This document shows positions 60,090-64,000 of a stretch of 64,000 nt of DNA, in pieces; the first letter of the stretch is position 1, and each line of letters starts with the position of its first letter. A program made the position numbers and the translations under genes. The stretch comes from Diplonema papillatum (lineage: Eukaryota > Euglenozoa > Diplonemea > Diplonemida > Diplonemidae): the NCBI GenBank assembly GCA_030068145.1, contig JAPJBO010000363.1:62001-126000 (forward strand), written 5' to 3'. The notes under the pieces are model-generated. The model was not told where the DNA came from, did no database searches, and worked only from the letters and a program-made list of their open reading frames with translations.

Positions 60090-61570
60090 CATCAAAATAC
60101 GATTCAAACCCATGTGAAACGTCACCCAAACCCGAATTCCGCCTGGGTTTCCACTTTTTTTGACGATTGTGGCGTCTGTCAGTGTCAGCAGCGGTCACGT
60201 TCTTGCTCTGTAGCAGTGTACGGTCTCCTGCACTGGCACAGGCTGCAGTAGGGGAAGGCTCTTGCAACTGCAGGCTACAATAGCGAGTCCAACGGTGTGG
60301 AGGCTGGCCCCGGGGCTTCGGGGCTGAGCTGGCCCAAGAATGGGTTGTTCTTCGGGTGCGCACTTTGAAAACAACCAAGGAAATCGGCCGCCCCTGACAC
60401 GGTCTGGCCCGAAAAATCAGCATCAGATCTGATCAGACTCCCCAACCCTGGTCTGGGGCTGGCCGGTGCCGGGGCTCTTTTTTTCTCCGGGGCTGAGAAT
60501 GGACTACTACAACAGGGGGGCACTTTCTACTGTTTCAACGTTTCAACAGAAGATCCATTCCCAGTGCCGCCGCGGGGCTCTCCGCGCGAGGTTGAGCCCC
60601 GGCACGTGCGTATCCTTAGCTTTGTGTACGGCAGGACAGTAAGACAGCCGGTCCGTGGCTGCACCTGGAGTCTTTCACCAAGAGTAGCTTTTTGCCCGAC
60701 ATTCTGCATCAGCATCAGTTCGGTCTTGAGTCAGAGTCTGACGCTTCTCGGCGAGCATCGCGGTAGCCGGGTGAGTGACAAAGCCTCTTGTCGACTGTGA
60801 CGCATGCCGTGTTGGCTACACGGCCTGCTGATACTGGTGGCTGTTGAAAGCCTGTATCACAGGCTGCAGTCCGATGAGGACGAGGGACGCATCCAAGCCA
60901 CTACTATTGCGCTGCGCAAGGAGTCGCAGTACTGAGCCGCGCCTGCATTCAAGTTCACTGCTGAGCCGCCAGTCCAGTGCATGCTAATCCATGGGTTCAT
61001 GTACTTAAAAGAACTCGATACTAACAGTGGGCACTCCCAGCAGAGATGCATCATCCGGCTACGAACCGGTACGTCCCAGACCCGGCCCCGGGCTGCCAAC
61101 TGTAGCAGTCAAGTTGCAAATCACCAACCACCACGAAGCTTTGTCGAAGGCCGTTAGGCAAAAGAAAACAGTCGAACGACGAAACGGAGTCATCACGATT
61201 TCCCAAGAAGTCTACAGTAGGGTCGGGCGTGCGTGCACCCTACGACCCGACCCTACTGTTCCCGGGCACCGACCAGCACCGGTGCCAGCCCCCACACTGT
61301 TCTGTACTACTACTAGTAGTACAGTCACCCGCAGCACCCCGCACGGCTCAACGTGTGCTGCGTTGCAGGCTAAAGTTTCGTGACACGTCTCGTATTGTTT
61401 CCTTGATCATAATTTGGATGAGCTCTCTCGGTTTGTGAAAACCGGGATGATGAGAGTGTGGCTGCCGGCAGCAGTGCCGCGGAACAAGCACAGCGGAGTG
61501 ACAGCCACGCGTTCGTAGCGCGGTGGCGGCGACGTCTGCAGAGTCTGGGGGTGCGGTAAGGATCGGCAAG
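60090..61570. other. interior of the hAT-type element, no clear gene
   Basis: Several short frames but none with a domain I recognise. An inverted repeat, TACAGTAGGGTCGGGCGTGC and CCTACGACCCGACCCTACTG, is at about 61212-61259. A palindromic ACTACTACTAGTAGTA lies at about 61306-61321. Confidence 0.4.
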
Positions 61571-61580
61571 GCCTCCGGGT

Positions 61581-62173
61581 TCAGTCGGCGTTTCCGCCAG
61601 ATCCAGCAGTCTTGAACAGGTGATGACTCAGCTGGGAACGGAGACTTTCTTCGAGCTGCCGGCCATTGAACTTCAATTTGAAGCCTACAAGGGTTTCGAC
61701 AGACGAGTGTGACCTTACCGAACGACCACCCAGTCCTGCATCTGCAGGCCGCTCACACGATTCCGTGACCACGTTTTGTCGCAGATCGCTCACTACTTGA
61801 GTGCTTTAGTGGCCGACTGCGTTTTTGATTCGGGCTGAGCGGCGTGCTCTTCCCGGGAGTCCCGCCTGCCGGGAGCGTGCTGCCCGTCGAAAGCGCGCGC
61901 CAGGTCGAAGACGAGCAGCATGTGAATCGGCCTTTTTTCCGGTTGATTGCGGTGTAGAGCTGCTTCTCTGTGCCTCTCCCTACCCGGAAGCCTCCGGACT
62001 GAGGAGTCCATCGATGGAGGAACGTGGGGCGGTCTTTGATAATGGTCTCCACTATCTTCCAAAGGGCACCCACACTGTCTCGAGTGCTCTTCGCTCTGCG
62101 GTTGGGGTCCTGATTGGCTTCGCTTCATGGAACCGTCGTGACTCTGGCGCCCCAGGCTTCCCTGCTGCATCAC
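61581..62173 (-). pseudogene. LINE reverse-transcriptase fragment
   Basis: Minus-strand peptides in two frames match the RT palm of non-LTR retrotransposons: IVETIIKDRPTFLHRWTPQS and GGFRVGRGTEKQLYTAI (the QxGFRxGRxTxxQL box) in one frame, and MLLVFDLARAFD (motif A, with both Asp) in the other, so at least one frameshift lies between. A later stretch, VGFKLKFNGRQL, may be the downstream thumb. The YxDD box is not seen. It is unlike the LINE at 20758-28485 and belongs to another family. Confidence 0.65.
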
Positions 62174-62494
62174 CCTCGCCGCCCCTGCGTGGTTGCAGCC
62201 TCACCGACCCTCACTGAGGCTCGGTAGGCTGCAGCGGGCCCGGCAGTGAGGCCTCAGTGCACAGGCCAGTGACAGGGCAAATCAGGTGCCAGGAAACACG
62301 CCAAAATATGCCCAGAAAACTTCGAAACTGAAGAAATTGGGGCAAAATGTATCCTGAATGGGCTGGGAACCCCTCCCGAAAAAAAGAGCTACAAAAGGCT
62401 ACAAAAGGCTACAAAAAGCTACGCTGTAGCTAGCTATAGCTTTGTGTAGCTAAACCTCACACTGCCCCGAGTGGTGTCATTTTTTTGCGGTAAA

Positions 62495-62665
62495 TTTCCC
62501 TTATATCCCACCCCAAACAAATTTGTGCCCTTATATCCCACTTCAAACAAATTTTGTGCCCTTATATCCCACTTCAAACAAATTTTGTGCCCTTATATCC
62601 CAATCTGGGATATAAGGGCACAAAATTTGTTTGAAGTGGGATATAAGGGCACAAAATTTGTTTGG
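62495..62665. repeat. long near-perfect palindrome
   Basis: Three direct ~38-bp units (GTGCCCTTATATCCCACTTC plus AAACAAATTTT) run up to 62602, then AATCT, then the same sequence inverted for about 65 bp (GGGATATAAGGGCACAAAAT). A perfect stem of at least 60 bp with a ~5-nt loop can form. Confidence 0.92.
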
Positions 62666-62689
62666 TCGTGTAAAAAGTCTTTTGAGGGA

Positions 62690-62752
62690 ACCGAACCGGC
62701 CACCCATGGTGCCGGTGGCATGTGTGCTTTGACTCGGCCACAACGTCCAAAA
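62690..62752 (-). tRNA. tRNA-Ser/Leu-like sequence (SINE head or pseudogene)
   Basis: On the minus strand TGTGGCCGAGTCAAAGC resembles an A box and GGTTCGGTTCC a B box with one change. A TTTTT terminator follows at about 62671-62676. The acceptor stem does not pair, so a working tRNA is unlikely. Confidence 0.35.
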
Positions 62753-62759
62753 ATTCCAG

Positions 62760-63175
62760 GGCAAAATTTTCGACCAAAACTTGCCCCAACATTTTTGCCC
62801 ACAAAATTTTGCCAACCAGATTATGACCAAAAATCTGGACCCAAAAATTTCGATGCCAAAAAATTGGACCAAAAATTTGGACCAAAAATCTCGACCAAAA
62901 ATTTGGACCCAAAGTTTCGACCAAAAATTTCGACCAAAAATTTTGGACCCAAAATTTAGACCCCAAAAATTGGACCCAAAAATTTGGACCCAAAATTTGG
63001 ACCCAAAATTTCGACCAAAAATTTCGGACCCAAAATTTCGACCCCAAAAGTTGGACCCCAAAAATTTCGACCAAAAATTGGACCCAAAATTTCGACCAAA
63101 GATTTGGACCAAAAATCTCGACCAAAATTTTCGACCCCAAAAATTTGGACCCCTAAAATTTGACCAAATTTTTTG
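62760..63175 (+). repeat. ~13-bp tandem array
   Basis: About 30 variants of CAAAAATTTGGACC or CAAAAATTTCGACC. All frames on both strands are nearly open and give repetitive peptides, which are artefacts. The array follows directly after the tRNA-like sequence and palindrome. Confidence 0.9.
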
Positions 63176-64000
63176 ACCCAGTCCACCCCCTTCCATCCGT
63201 TTTTGGTGTTTCCTTGTCCGTAGGCATAAAGCTGGCTTCAATGCCCCACCCGAGACGTCTCAAGACGTTCTGGGTGCCTCAGAGCGACTGGTTGCACCGT
63301 TTCACAACTTCAAGCTGGCCACCGCGGCCACACTCGATCCCCGATCGGGTGCCTCAACTTGGGAGGCTCAAGCAAGTACTCAAGAGAACCGCATCAGAGC
63401 CAGGTGCCTGGCTGCACCGTCTGACCGTGCGGCGTGTAAGCGAAGATTACTGCAGTGAAGGAAGCTGTGTCCACCGTCGTGCAACCGGTGTGTGTGCAAC
63501 CAGTTGCGGTGCAGGCGTGGGCACAACGACAGTTGATGACTTCAGGAAGGAATCAGCCATTCTTGCGCGAGCTGCAGATTCCGTCTGTCGGCAACAGTGT
63601 CCGACTGTGTCGCCACCTTGGGTTGTTAGCCCACCGTCCTCCGCGGTTCTGGCCATCTGTCTTGTAATCTGGGTTCAGTTCCGAGTTTGGTTTCCTATCC
63701 GAGGCTATCGGGCACTGGTTCAGTTTCGGGTTGAGGTTCGGTTTCGGGTTCGGTTCTGCCACCATCACTCCTCACCCGAACTTCTGGGCTCGGGTTCGAT
63801 TTCGGGTTTGGCTCGCCGTGCCAGGGCCCAGGCATGGGCGTCAACTCGCGACACGTGATGTCTCCATGTCACTGCCAATGTCAGGAGCATGGCAGTGCAC
63901 TCAAACGCCACCTTTCGCTGTTGTTCCTGTCTGTCTGAGCACTCAAACTTTGAGTCAAAGCGCACGCGCCCGCTCTCCTCCTTCGTTCGCTGCTGTGACA
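63176..64000. other. gene-free end of the window
   Basis: A GGTTCGGTTTCGGGTT-type short repeat is at about 63725-63810. No supported gene. Confidence 0.4.

Larger units (their letters stand above)
59982..62464. mobile_element. hAT-type element with 8-bp TSD and TAGCTACA-rich ends
   Basis: CCCCGAGT abuts both ends exactly (59974-59981, 62465-62472). The ends carry ~80-bp inverted repeats rich in TAGCTAC and repeated TTTTGTAGCC. The right end (reverse strand) starts CAGTGTGAGGTTTAGCTACA, a typical hAT end; the left starts directly at TAGCTACAG and lacks the CAGTG part. No hAT transposase is recognised. The interior holds an old LINE fragment. Confidence 0.72.

Noticed and set aside
62543-63241. 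232-codon minus frame rich in FGSKFW repeats
   Set aside because: Product of the 13-bp array; all six frames are similarly open.

Overview
The window is nuclear DNA of a eukaryote whose taxon I cannot name from sequence alone. Genes are sparse. One gene can be joined across a phase-matched GT-AG intron (40037-42298), the coding DNA is GC-rich at third positions, and a fragment of nuclear 18S rRNA is embedded at 37946-38022. Most of the window is transposons, satellites and dispersed repeats, which would fit a repeat-rich protist or alga, but that is a guess. I recognised no LTR retrovirus, Polinton or other capsid-bearing element.

Layout. 1-4.3 kb: dispersed repeats, a short element with a 15-bp target-site duplication (TSD), a ~190-bp satellite and a 30-base G run. 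4.4-9.6 kb: a complete-looking Mutator-like element (MULE). Its ends are two opposed arrays of a ~31-bp repeat, and it encodes a transposase with a C-terminal OTU-like tail. 9.6-16.4 kb: gene-poor repeats. 16.4-19.3 kb: an hAT-type element with an exact 8-bp TSD, filled with two satellites. 20.5-28.6 kb: a non-LTR retrotransposon coding for OTU-endonuclease-RT-RNase H, with (CA)n on both sides and two ORFs in one frame separated by a single TGA. 28.6-32.7 kb: dispersed repeats.

32.8-36.1 kb: a SAM-domain gene and a rearranged partial copy of it. 36-40 kb: a tRNA-like sequence, the 18S fragment and a broken GH78 rhamnosidase-like fragment. 40.0-42.3 kb: a two-exon SIZ/PIAS-like gene whose SP-RING has lost two zinc ligands, with tandem copies of its 3' end and a shuffled copy of its 5' end beside it. 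43-49.7 kb: nested DNA transposons (a pogo-like element inside another element, and a BED-finger element at the edge of an hAT-like one). 51.9-57.9 kb: a 2009-codon single-exon gene of unknown function, with a copy of its 5' end placed between fragments of the MULE terminal repeat. 59.4-63.2 kb: satellites, an hAT-type element with an 8-bp TSD and a LINE RT fragment inside, a long palindrome and a 13-bp array.

Two themes recur. OTU-like domains occur in two unrelated transposons. Host gene ends are repeatedly copied next to their source (SAM gene, SIZ/PIAS-like gene, 2009-codon gene), as expected from transposon- or repair-driven transduplication.
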